This document shows, one piece after another, positions 18,553 through 26,935 of a DNA stretch of 64,000 nt. Where the stretch lies: positions 1-64,000 of the forward strand of contig NZ_JAELTX010000008.1 in NCBI RefSeq assembly GCF_016429065.1. The letters run 5' to 3'. The notes below the pieces were generated by a model, which saw only the letters and a program-made list of their open reading frames with translations, was not told where the DNA came from and made no database searches. A program made the translations under genes and the position numbers. This stretch comes from Pedobacter sp. ASV17 (lineage in GTDB: Bacteria > Bacteroidota > Bacteroidia > Sphingobacteriales > Sphingobacteriaceae). Numbering within the stretch: the first letter of the stretch is position 1; each line of letters begins with the position of its first letter.

Positions 18553-19080
18553 ATGGAAAATATTACAATAAGGCCGTTAAGCATCAACGATGTGAATGTG
18601 CTTCAACATATCAGTAGGATAACTTTTTTAGAGACTTTTGCCGAAATCAATACCGAAGAGAACATGCGCAAGTACTTGGAAGAGAGTTTTTCAGTGGCAC
18701 AATTAAGCGAGGAACTGAGCAACCCATTGTCGCCATTTTACTTTGCCGAGCTAAATAATGAAGTAATTGGTTATTTAAAACTCAATACAGGTGAAGCACA
18801 AAAAGAGAATGCTCATGAGAATGCGCTCGAAATAGAAAGAATTTATGTGCTGCGGGAATATCATGGTAAAAAAGTGGGACAGTTACTTTATAACAAGGCC
18901 ATTGAGGTTGCAAAACAAATGAAAGTAGATCATGTATGGCTGGGCGTATGGGAGAAAAATTTTAGGGCCATGAGCTTTTACAAAAAGAATGGCTTTGTAG
19001 CATTTGATGAACATGTTTTTATGTTGGGCGATGATCGTCAGATAGATATCATGATGAAAAAAGTTTTAGAACAATTGTAA
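18553..19080 (+). CDS. GNAT-family N-acetyltransferase (PaiA-like)
   Basis: 175 residues. ITIRPLSINDVNVLQHISR opens a GNAT fold; TFLETFAEINTEENMRKYLEESF resembles the PaiA/spermine-spermidine acetyltransferase group; IERIYVLREYHGKKVGQLLY is the acetyl-CoA pyrophosphate-binding motif A; WLGVWEKNFRAMSFYKKNGF is motif B. The likely reaction is acetylation of a polyamine or other small amine. The EamA exporter follows 1 bp later, and together with the divergent LysR gene this suggests a detoxification or export unit. Substrate is inferred from similarity only. Confidence 0.88.
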   Translation: MENITIRPLSINDVNVLQHISRITFLETFAEINTEENMRKYLEESFSVAQLSEELSNPLSPFYFAELNNEVIGYLKLNTGEAQKENAHENALEIERIYVLREYHGKKVGQLLYNKAIEVAKQMKVDHVWLGVWEKNFRAMSFYKKNGFVAFDEHVFMLGDDRQIDIMMKKVLEQL

Positions 19081-19081
19081 G

Positions 19082-19957
19082 ATGGAAAAGAAAAACGTAT
19101 TGCTGGTATTGCTAATATTGGGAACTGCTTTTTGGGGCATTTCATTTTCGGTAACCAAATTGGCCATGGGAAGCGAGTCGACTACGACCTTTCTTTTCTA
19201 TCGTTTTTTAATGGCAACCTTAGTGCTAGCCATCATTTTTTGGAAACATTTGGTGAAGACGGATTTGGCGGCCATTAAAACGGGAGCAATGTTGGCTATT
19301 CCTTTATTTTTGGGAATCCAACTACAAACGCTGGGCATTCAAAATACCAATGCTTCGCAATGTGCCTTTATTGCAGGAACCAGTGTAGTGATTGTGCCAC
19401 TATTTAAGTTAATGCTTTATCGGAAAGCTGCCCCTTTTAAAATATGGATCGCGGCCATTGTGGCACTAATTGGACTGTTCGTAATTTCCATAAATGGACA
19501 ATTGAGCATCGGTACTGGTGATTTGTACACCATTGCAGGTGCATTTTGCTTCGCCGCGTACCTCATTTTGGTGGAGCAGCAAGCTTCAAAAAAGAATTTG
19601 ATCCCCACCATCATTCCTATGTTTGCTACCTGTGCATTGTTGACCTTTGGCTTGGCTTTAAATGATCAGCAGGCAAATTGGTTTCCGGAAAGCAATACAT
19701 TTTGGATAGGCATTGTTTTTTGTGGGCTGTTTTCTACAGCTTATATGTATTCTATTTCCAACATCGCACAACGATACATCAGTGCTGAGCGTGTGGCGGT
19801 GATTTATCTTTTTGAACCTGTATTCGGTGCTATAGCAGCCTTCTTTATTTTAGACGAGTACCTTACTTGGCGCTTGCTTTTGGGGGGAGCGCTCATTTTC
19901 GTGGCTACTTTAATTTCGGAAGTGAATTTTAAAAAGAAGTCTCTGCAAACCTTGTAG
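19082..19957 (+). CDS. EamA/DMT-family transporter
   Basis: 291 residues with ten hydrophobic helices in two EamA repeats of about five each. The first repeat contains AFWGISFSVTKLAMG and FLFYRFLMATLVLA, the second GALFCFAAYLI-like helices and AVIYLFEPVFGAIAAFFILDEYLTW, the typical second-repeat signature of this drug/metabolite exporter family. Its C-terminus (SLQTL) and stop codon lie inside a copy of the intergenic AAACCTTGTAGGTTTT repeat, so the end of the gene may have been altered by repeat insertion. Coexpressed with the acetyltransferase before it. Substrate unknown. Confidence 0.92.
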   Translation: MEKKNVLLVLLILGTAFWGISFSVTKLAMGSESTTTFLFYRFLMATLVLAIIFWKHLVKTDLAAIKTGAMLAIPLFLGIQLQTLGIQNTNASQCAFIAGTSVVIVPLFKLMLYRKAAPFKIWIAAIVALIGLFVISINGQLSIGTGDLYTIAGAFCFAAYLILVEQQASKKNLIPTIIPMFATCALLTFGLALNDQQANWFPESNTFWIGIVFCGLFSTAYMYSISNIAQRYISAERVAVIYLFEPVFGAIAAFFILDEYLTWRLLLGGALIFVATLISEVNFKKKSLQTL

Positions 19958-19970
19958 GTTTTAGACTCTT

Positions 19971-20010
19971 CCGTCATTTCGATCCCGAAATTTCGGGATC
20001 GAAATGACGG
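19971..20010. repeat. Perfect 40-bp palindrome after EamA
   Basis: The first 20 bases (CCGTCATTTCGATCCCGAAA) are followed directly by their exact reverse complement, with no spacer. It starts 14 bp after the EamA stop codon, could fold as a terminator-like hairpin in either direction and carries the CGTCATTTCGA core also seen in the element at 33729-33816. Confidence 0.85.
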
Positions 20011-20017
20011 CGCAGAT

Positions 20018-20204
20018 GACCGTTCGGTATAGTAAACCTTACAGGTTTTAGAAACCTGCAAGGTTTTGTAAGTTTAAATAGACGGTCGGTATAGTAAACC
20101 TTACAGGTTTTAGAAACCTGCAAGGTTTTGTAAGTTCAAATAGACGGTCGGTATAATAAACCTCGTAGGTTTTTAAAACCTACGAGGTTTTGTATGTTCA
20201 GTAT
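20018..20204. repeat. Three tandem 62-63-bp units, each with an AAACCT/AGGTTT hairpin
   Basis: Units start at 20018, 20081 and 20143, each opening with GACGGTCGGTATA (or a variant) and carrying one stem-loop. Units 1 and 2 have AAACCTTACAGGTTTT with AAACCTGCAAGGTTTT. Unit 3 has the perfect AAACCTCGTAGGTTT/AAACCTACGAGGTTT stem found at 33641 and 55546. This is a small array of the type A intergenic palindrome. Confidence 0.85.
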
Positions 20205-20265
20205 TTTTAATAATGTTTAGTAAACTTTAATTTAACCTTACTAAATTAGTTTAGCTAAATATAAA

Positions 20266-20871
20266 ATGCCTGATAAGAATACACCACTTCCGGACGAGGA
20301 ACACCTGTTCCGTTTGCTGTGCAATGGTGATCGAAATGCCTTCGATCAGATTTATCATACTTATTGGCAAAAGCTATTTTTGTATGTGGTGAAGGTAATT
20401 AGGGACAAAGATGCCGCGGAAGATATTGTGCAGGAAATATTCGTATCACTGTGGCAGAGAAGGATGGAGATTTCCAACCAAAGCACACTTTCAGGCTATC
20501 TTTTCACAGCAGCTCGTTTTAAAGGCATTAATTTTATTCAAGATCAGCTTAAAAAAGGCAGGCATGTAGAGCGTCTTATTGACCACTTTACTTCCAGACA
20601 AGATACGTTAAACGAATCGATAGAAGCCAAGGAGCTAAACACGCTTATCGATCACGAGCTAGAAAAGCTTCCTTCAAAAATGAGAGAAGTATTTGTGCTG
20701 AGCAGAAAAGAAAACCTTAGCCATAAAGAGATTTCAGAAAAACTGCAGATTTCGGATAAAACCGTAAAGAAGCAAATCAATAACGCCCTCAAGCATTTCA
20801 GGATTGTACTTAACCATGATGCGGTGCTAAGCGCAGGGCTATTGTTCCACTGGTTGTTACTTCAGAAGTAA
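20266..20871 (+). CDS. ECF RNA polymerase sigma factor of the SusCD locus
   Basis: 201 residues. Region 2 (~20-90) contains KDAAEDIVQEIFVSLWQRR. Region 4 (~135-190) contains LSHKEISEKLQISDKTVKKQ. The hydrophobic tail (LSAGLLFHWLLLQ) is usual for the Bacteroides expansion group. It is followed by FecR, SusC and SusD in the standard order for a trans-envelope-regulated polysaccharide utilisation locus. It probably activates SusC and the genes behind it when the glycan is bound. Confidence 0.93.
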   Translation: MPDKNTPLPDEEHLFRLLCNGDRNAFDQIYHTYWQKLFLYVVKVIRDKDAAEDIVQEIFVSLWQRRMEISNQSTLSGYLFTAARFKGINFIQDQLKKGRHVERLIDHFTSRQDTLNESIEAKELNTLIDHELEKLPSKMREVFVLSRKENLSHKEISEKLQISDKTVKKQINNALKHFRIVLNHDAVLSAGLLFHWLLLQK

Positions 20872-20927
20872 TTTCTTTTAATTTTATTCTGTTGAAACAT
20901 AGTTTGTTGCAAAAATATTTTGAAATA

Positions 20928-20938
20928 TCTACTACCAA
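20928..20938 (+). promoter_or_regulatory. Candidate ECF promoter element before FecR
   Basis: TCTACTACCAA lies 39 bp before the FecR start and recurs exactly at 21979-21989, 61 bp before the SusC start. The shared 11-mer, with GCC just after it in both cases, is a candidate recognition element for the sigma factor at 20266. Confidence 0.4.
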
Positions 20939-20966
20939 AGCCTAATTTTCGGGATATTGTTTCAGG

Positions 20967-21920
20967 ATGGATATAAACGGCATCAAAGAACTTTTAGAGC
21001 GTTATCGCAATAACCAATGTACTGCTGAGGAAAAAAAGACCTTAGAGGAATGGTTTGATGCCCAATCGGAAGCAGGTAAATGGGAGTGGAGCGCCTCCGA
21101 AGAGAAAGCTACAGATGCACGTATCAAAAGCAATATCGATCAACAATTATTTGGAAGGAAAAGAACCCTTTGGCCACTATTAAGGGTTGCCGCCATACTG
21201 GTTTTGCTCTTAGGAAGCTTATTCTTTTTTAGAAATGATATCCACGACTGGGTAGATCCAGTAGTGATGATCGAGAAAAAAGTGGAAGACGGAAAACAGC
21301 TACAACTCACTTTGCCAGATGGCTCAAAGGTTTGGTTAAATGCAGGGAGTAGATTTAGTTATCCAGATCGGTTTTCTAGGGGCAAGCGACAAGTATTTCT
21401 TTCAGAAGGAGAGGGCTACTTTGACATTAGCCACGATCCATCTAACCCATTCATCGTGACCTCAAAAGGAGTGAATACAAAAGTGCTAGGTACAGCATTT
21501 AATATTAAGGCCTATCATTATTTGAGCAGTATACAAGTTGCAGTAACCCGTGGAAAGGTTCAAGTATCAGACACGGCCAATGTTAAAGCAATGATTTTGC
21601 TGCCTAATGAGCAATTGAGTGTAGATACTAAAAACGGTGCCATGGATAAACGTGAGGTAGATGCCTCAACCACTATTGCATGGCAACGTGGAGACTTTAG
21701 CTTTAATAATGATCGCTTGTTGGATGTTTGCGCAGTACTTACCCAAAAATATCACCTCAATTTTCATTTCAAGCAAGCTGATATCCAAGATTACCGCATT
21801 ACGGCAGGTTTTGTTTCAAAAGATCAAATACAAGATATCTTAACCGTATTGGCCAGTGCCAATAATCTTTCTTACCAACAAAAAGGACAGTTGGTTACTT
21901 TTCAAAAACAATCGAAGTAA
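20967..21920 (+). CDS. FecR-type anti-sigma factor of the SusCD locus
   Basis: 317 residues. Sigma-binding region 1-65, TM helix ~70-88 (LLRVAAILVLLLGSLFF), FecR domain ~108-205 (LPDGSKVWLNAGSRFSYP, then LSEGEGYFDISHDPSNPF) and DUF4974 domain ~235-317, including FSFNNDRLLDVCAVLTQKYH. It should sequester the preceding sigma factor until the STN domain of the SusC downstream signals substrate binding. 95 bp separate it from the sigma gene. Confidence 0.93.
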   Translation: MDINGIKELLERYRNNQCTAEEKKTLEEWFDAQSEAGKWEWSASEEKATDARIKSNIDQQLFGRKRTLWPLLRVAAILVLLLGSLFFFRNDIHDWVDPVVMIEKKVEDGKQLQLTLPDGSKVWLNAGSRFSYPDRFSRGKRQVFLSEGEGYFDISHDPSNPFIVTSKGVNTKVLGTAFNIKAYHYLSSIQVAVTRGKVQVSDTANVKAMILLPNEQLSVDTKNGAMDKREVDASTTIAWQRGDFSFNNDRLLDVCAVLTQKYHLNFHFKQADIQDYRITAGFVSKDQIQDILTVLASANNLSYQQKGQLVTFQKQSK

Positions 21921-21978
21921 TTCTGGTAAGAGAGTATTTCTTTGATAATTAGCTTTTTATAAAATTTTATCATTTTCT

Positions 21979-21989
21979 TCTACTACCAA
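21979..21989 (+). promoter_or_regulatory. Second copy of the candidate ECF promoter element, before SusC
   Basis: TCTACTACCAA, identical to 20928-20938. Downstream of it, GATATATC palindromes lie at 22004-22011 and 22031-22038 within direct repeats of AAGATATATC, 27 bp apart and ending 1 bp before the SusC ATG. These may be operator sites or part of the ribosome-access region. Confidence 0.4.
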
Positions 21990-22039
21990 GCCATGGTTTT
22001 TAAGATATATCTATAATCAAACGACAAGAAGATATATCA

Positions 22040-25000
22040 ATGAAACATCTCTACTATTTTTTAGTGCTTTTAATGATAGGCAGTCAGTTGGTTGTTGCGA
22101 CAAATTCAAATGCGCAATCGCCTACGGAAGTTAAGATTACGCTACATCTGCAGAAGCAAAGTTTAAAAATGGCGCTTTCCAACATCCAAAAAAGTTCGGG
22201 TATACAAGTAGTATTTAACGAGCAGTTGGTAAAAGATTATGATAACATTTCCATTAACGTAAATAATACCCCTGTTTCGCAGGTGTTAACACAAGTATTA
22301 AAAGATACCCAACTCAAATACATCTACCAGGCCAATAAAATAGTAATTGTAGGAAAGGAAACGAGTGGAACTGCCCAAGAACTTTATATTACCGGAAAGG
22401 TAGTTGACGAGACAGGCAGCGCACTTCCTGGGGCAAATGTGAAACTGCTGGAAATCAACAGAAATGCCATTAGCAATAATGAGGGGTCTTTTAGAATAGC
22501 GGCACAAGCTGGAACCTATACGCTTGAGGTCAGTTATATTTCTTATCAAACCAAACGTATACAAAATGTAAAGGCAGGAAGCGATGCACTAACCATTGAA
22601 CTTTCAGGACAAGAGCAAGCCCTAAACAATGTGGTGATTACAGCCTTGGGGATCAAAAGAGAAGAAAAAAGTTTGGGTTATGCGGTAACTAAAATTGATG
22701 GCGACGAAATTTCCAAAACGGTACCTAACAATTGGGTGAATGCCTTGTCGGGTAAAGTGCCAGGTTTGAACATTACCAAAGCAGGCGCTGGACCAGGTGG
22801 TACTGTTAGAATTACCCTTAGAGGGCAAAATTCATTGGATCTTGATAAAGGAGAACCTTTAGTGGTGATTGATGGCGTGCCTGTAGTGAGCGGTATGGTG
22901 GGTAATAACGGTTTAAGTTACGGCGCCACTGGAAATACTGAAACCCCTGTTGATTACGGCAATGCCTTAAGTGATATTAATCCCGAGGACATTAAAGACG
23001 TGACGATTTTGAGAGGACCATCGGCCGCTGCATTGTACGGCTCTCGTGCTGCCTCTGGTGCTATTTTGATTACTACCAAAAGCAATACCGATAAAAATGA
23101 TAAGCTTGGCGTAGCATTTAACAGCAGCGTTACTTTTGATGAAGTATTGCGTTACCCCGATTTTCAATATGAGTATGGAGCAGGCAATGCCATTAATACT
23201 TATTTCTCTTACGGTGCCAGTCCTGATGGACCTAGTACCAACTCAACACGTTCCTTTGGTCCTGCCTTTGCTGAGCAATCTTATTACCAATATGATCCCG
23301 TAACCAAAACCACTGGAACCACCAGGACACCTTGGGTGGCAGACAAAAACTATGTAAAAGATGCCTTTGTGACTGGGGTAACTTATAACAATAGCCTTTC
23401 GCTTACAGGTGGCGATAGCAAGAATTCAATCAGGTTGGCCTACAACGACATGCGCAACGAATATATTTTGCCAAATACAGGCTATGTATTCAACAGATTG
23501 TCTTTTTCCAGTAACAGTAAGCTTAATAATTTACAGATCACCACTAGGGTAAACTATTATCATAAGCAAAGTGATAACTTGCCTTTGTCTGGCTACAACA
23601 CCAACTCCTTTATGTATGGTTTAATGTATCGTTCGGCAAATATTCCGGCAGCTTGGTACAAAGATTACTGGAATGTTAAAGATGTAGAGCAAAACAACAA
23701 GTTAAATCCAGCGGTCGATAATGCTTATTTTATCCTGTACGAAAACTTAAATACCTTAGATCAGGATCGTGTTTTTGGAAACATAACGGCCACTTATACT
23801 TTCAGTAAAAAAATGAGTTTAATGCTGAGAGGTGGGATAGATCAAAATTCTTCTTTCAGAACCACACGTAGACCATATAGTAGTATTCGTTTTGCGGTAG
23901 GACGTTACCAGGAGCAATCTGTTATTGTACAGGAACAGAACTATGACTTTTTATACAAGTATGACGAAAAGCTGTTTCGCAATATAGGTCTTTCTTTCTC
24001 TGCGGGAGGAAGCATCACTAAAAACAAATTAAAGAACAATATTACTACTGCCGAAAGGTTGAGTGCCCCTGGGATTTATACGCTGGGAAATGCAAAAGAC
24101 AGGCCTTTGTTCGTTTCGTCGCCAGCCAATAAAGAAGTACAAAGTTTGTACGGTTTAGCACAGTTCAATTATAAAACTTATTTGTTCCTTGATGTAACGG
24201 GTAGAAATGACTGGTCGAGCACTTTGCCAAAAGCCAATAACTCTTATTTCTACTATTCGGTTTCGGGAAGTGCCATTATTAACGAGATGTTCAACCTATC
24301 GGCCATTAAACCTTTATCGTATTTAAAACTTAAAGGCTCTATTTCGCAGGTAGGAAATGATACCGATCCATATAGAACGGGATATTATTTAACCCCATCA
24401 GAATTTGGAGGAAGTTATACCAACCCAACTACTTTGCCTGGCGGCAATAACCTAAAGCCCGAAATTATTACCAATAGAGAAGTGGGCGTAGATGTTCGTT
24501 TTTTTGGAAACAGGTTAGGTTTTGATTTCACTTATTACAATTCTAACAGTTCTAATCAGATATTAACGGTACCCAATGATCCAGCAACGGGTTTTACGGG
24601 CAGGATTTTTAATGCGGGCTTGATTAACAACAGTGGTTACGAACTTGCGGTGACGGCCAGTCCGTTGAGTAAAAAGAGCAAGCTGCAATGGAAAACGACT
24701 TTAACTTATTCATCTAACAGAAGTTTGGTGAAAGAGTTAGCTCCTAATGTTAGCGAGATTATCATGGCTACTGGCCCTAGGGGTTACATCAAAGCGGTAG
24801 TAGGTGGTGCTATTGGCGACATTTATGCTTCGGGCTATCTACGCTCGCCAGATGGACAAATTGTTCATGACAATAATGGATTACCACTCATCGATGCCGA
24901 AAACTTTAAGATTTTAGGATCGGCAGTGCCCGATTTTAAGGCAGGGATACAAAACCAATTAAGCTATGGCCGATTTAGCCTTTCGTTCCTATTTGATGGG

Positions 25001-25462
25001 CAAAAAGGTGGCGACATTTATTCCTTCTCCAACTCTGTATTGGCAGGAGCGGGCAAGTTGAAATCGACATTGCCAGGTAGATACGGTGGTATTATTGGCG
25101 AAGGTGTAGTACAAAATACAGATGGAAGCTACAGAAAGAATGACATCGTGGCTAAACCAGCCGATTACTATAACCAAATGTATTTAAGGGATAATGCCGA
25201 AGCCAATATTTTTGATGCCTCTTATATCAAGCTTCGCGAAGTAGCCTTAGAATATAAATTCACCGCCAAATTACTAAAGCACATTGGTGCAAAATCAGCA
25301 TCGCTAAGTGTATACGGCAGGGACCTTTTACTGTTCACCAGTTTCCCACTGTATGATCCAGAAATAGCCACATTAAACAGAAATCGTATTGAACCAGGTT
25401 TCGAAACAGGACAGTTCCCATCCACCAGAAGCATCGGAGCCACTATTAAAGCCTCATTTTAA
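22040..25462 (+). CDS. SusC/RagA-family TonB-linked outer-membrane importer
   Basis: 1140 residues. Signal peptide 1-25, STN domain ~32-105 (contacts FecR), carboxypeptidase-regulatory-like domain ~116-200, plug ~205-345 with the SusC signatures DIKDVTILRGPSAAALYGS and GAILITTKS, then a 22-strand-type barrel; YGRDLLLFTSFPLYDPE near the C-terminus is a typical RagA-family block and the protein ends in Phe. It imports oligosaccharides into the periplasm using TonB energy, with SusD as the surface lid. Presence of the STN domain agrees with the sigma/FecR pair upstream. Confidence 0.96.
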   Translation: MKHLYYFLVLLMIGSQLVVATNSNAQSPTEVKITLHLQKQSLKMALSNIQKSSGIQVVFNEQLVKDYDNISINVNNTPVSQVLTQVLKDTQLKYIYQANKIVIVGKETSGTAQELYITGKVVDETGSALPGANVKLLEINRNAISNNEGSFRIAAQAGTYTLEVSYISYQTKRIQNVKAGSDALTIELSGQEQALNNVVITALGIKREEKSLGYAVTKIDGDEISKTVPNNWVNALSGKVPGLNITKAGAGPGGTVRITLRGQNSLDLDKGEPLVVIDGVPVVSGMVGNNGLSYGATGNTETPVDYGNALSDINPEDIKDVTILRGPSAAALYGSRAASGAILITTKSNTDKNDKLGVAFNSSVTFDEVLRYPDFQYEYGAGNAINTYFSYGASPDGPSTNSTRSFGPAFAEQSYYQYDPVTKTTGTTRTPWVADKNYVKDAFVTGVTYNNSLSLTGGDSKNSIRLAYNDMRNEYILPNTGYVFNRLSFSSNSKLNNLQITTRVNYYHKQSDNLPLSGYNTNSFMYGLMYRSANIPAAWYKDYWNVKDVEQNNKLNPAVDNAYFILYENLNTLDQDRVFGNITATYTFSKKMSLMLRGGIDQNSSFRTTRRPYSSIRFAVGRYQEQSVIVQEQNYDFLYKYDEKLFRNIGLSFSAGGSITKNKLKNNITTAERLSAPGIYTLGNAKDRPLFVSSPANKEVQSLYGLAQFNYKTYLFLDVTGRNDWSSTLPKANNSYFYYSVSGSAIINEMFNLSAIKPLSYLKLKGSISQVGNDTDPYRTGYYLTPSEFGGSYTNPTTLPGGNNLKPEIITNREVGVDVRFFGNRLGFDFTYYNSNSSNQILTVPNDPATGFTGRIFNAGLINNSGYELAVTASPLSKKSKLQWKTTLTYSSNRSLVKELAPNVSEIIMATGPRGYIKAVVGGAIGDIYASGYLRSPDGQIVHDNNGLPLIDAENFKILGSAVPDFKAGIQNQLSYGRFSLSFLFDGQKGGDIYSFSNSVLAGAGKLKSTLPGRYGGIIGEGVVQNTDGSYRKNDIVAKPADYYNQMYLRDNAEANIFDASYIKLREVALEYKFTAKLLKHIGAKSASLSVYGRDLLLFTSFPLYDPEIATLNRNRIEPGFETGQFPSTRSIGATIKASF

Positions 25463-25471
25463 GTATTCGAC

Positions 25472-26935
25472 ATGAAAAGTTTATCCAAACAAATCCAATT
25501 ATTCTCGATCATCAGTACAGTATGGGTATTTACTTCCTGTACTAAGGATTTTGAAAAGCTTAATACCGATCCTGTAAAAGTAACCTCTGTGGCACCTGGC
25601 AGTTTATTGGCGCCGGCACAATTTGATGGCATGTGGTTAATTACCAAACGTGCCCATAGGTTAAACAACGAATTGATGCAATACACTGTGGAAACGGGAG
25701 TGTTGAACGATTTTGCCCGTTATGAATTTAGGGAGAACGAATTTGACCCCATTTGGTCTACGCTTTATGTAAAGGCCAACGACATGAATGAAATGTATAA
25801 GATTGCCGAACAACGTAAGGATGTGAACAATATGGCGGCCGCCTTGGTCATGAAAGCTTGGTTCATTTCTAATTTAACAGACATGTTTGGCGACATTCCT
25901 TATACCGAAGCCTTTAAAGGCAGGGATGAGTTGTACTATCCGAAGTTTGATACCCAACAATCCATTTATACCAGCATTTTGGCAGACTTAAAAAGAGCAA
26001 ACGATTTATTTAGTGAAACTAAGCCCTTTGAGAGTTCAGATTTGATTTATGGAAACGATGCGGTGAAATGGAAAAAGTTTGCCAATTCCATGCGACTACG
26101 TTTACTGGTAAGGGTTTCCAATAAAAGCGAAATGAATGCCCCTGCAGAGATTGCAGAAATGTTCACCAATCCTACCAAATACCCATTAATTGCCAGTAAT
26201 GATGATGAAGCGATGATGAAATACAGTGGGGTAAAACCATTCATTAACCTGTTTTTTGAAATGTCGGCAGCTGAATTTAGTGGCAGCAGACGTATGGGCA
26301 AACCTTTAATGGATTTAATGAACACCACGGTTGATGGCCGAAGATTTAGATACGCCACCAAAAATACACCTGGTGCCTACGTGGGTATACCAAGTGGTTA
26401 CAATGAACAGGAAACCATCGCTTTTGCAGATAACGGCGGACTTAAGACCTCTACTTTGGCCACTACCTTAAAAGACGATGCCTATCCATTTCCTATTTTA
26501 ACTTGGTCGGAGGTGAACTTTTTATTGGCAGAAGCGGCTTTAAAAGGATGGATTGCTGCAGATGCCCAATCTTACTTTAACAAAGGGGTAGAGGCTTCGT
26601 GGAGGCAGTGGAAATGTACTTGGGACGGTACCGCAGGTACTACCTATTTGAACAGACCTACCGTTAGATTTACGGGAGCTACGGCTACCATGGAACGTTT
26701 GATCAGCCAAAAATATATTGCCATGTTCTTTTCAGGATTTGAGGCTTGGTATGATTACCGACGTACTGGCTATCCTGTATTGCCTGTTGGCACAGCGGCC
26801 AAAAATAATGGCATACTGCCTACAAGGTTCGAGTATCCATTAATTACCAAAGCAACCAACAAAGCAAACTACGATGCTGCCGCGGCCAGAATAGGTGGCG
26901 ATAATTTAAGAACCAAAGTATGGTGGCAAAATTAG
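25472..26935 (+). CDS. SusD/RagB-family substrate-binding lipoprotein
   Basis: 487 residues. The lipobox is TSC (Cys23). Family hallmarks are visible: EKLNTDPVKVTSVAPGSLLA at the mature start, MKAWFISNLTDMFGDIPYTEA, and RLISQKYIAMFFSGFEAWYDYRRTG near the C-terminus. This is the SusD-like_2-type branch. It binds glycan at the cell surface and closes the preceding SusC channel. The next gene starts inside or just after its stop codon. Confidence 0.95.
   Translation: MKSLSKQIQLFSIISTVWVFTSCTKDFEKLNTDPVKVTSVAPGSLLAPAQFDGMWLITKRAHRLNNELMQYTVETGVLNDFARYEFRENEFDPIWSTLYVKANDMNEMYKIAEQRKDVNNMAAALVMKAWFISNLTDMFGDIPYTEAFKGRDELYYPKFDTQQSIYTSILADLKRANDLFSETKPFESSDLIYGNDAVKWKKFANSMRLRLLVRVSNKSEMNAPAEIAEMFTNPTKYPLIASNDDEAMMKYSGVKPFINLFFEMSAAEFSGSRRMGKPLMDLMNTTVDGRRFRYATKNTPGAYVGIPSGYNEQETIAFADNGGLKTSTLATTLKDDAYPFPILTWSEVNFLLAEAALKGWIAADAQSYFNKGVEASWRQWKCTWDGTAGTTYLNRPTVRFTGATATMERLISQKYIAMFFSGFEAWYDYRRTGYPVLPVGTAAKNNGILPTRFEYPLITKATNKANYDAAAARIGGDNLRTKVWWQN

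Larger units (their letters stand above)
19958..20265. other. 308-bp gene-free region filled with palindromic repeats
   Basis: Between the EamA gene and the ECF sigma gene. It holds a 40-bp perfect palindrome, three tandem ~62-bp units and, near the sigma start, the short palindrome TTTAGCTAAA. I see no coding potential and no clear TAnnTTTG promoter. Confidence 0.8.

Noticed and set aside
19971..20204. CRISPR array
   Set aside because: The repeats are adjacent palindromic units with near-identical 'spacers', only three copies, and no cas genes in the window.
20234..20260. Short palindromes (ACTAAATTAGT, TTTAGCTAAA) before the sigma gene at 20266
   Set aside because: Too short and AT-rich to separate from chance in this region.
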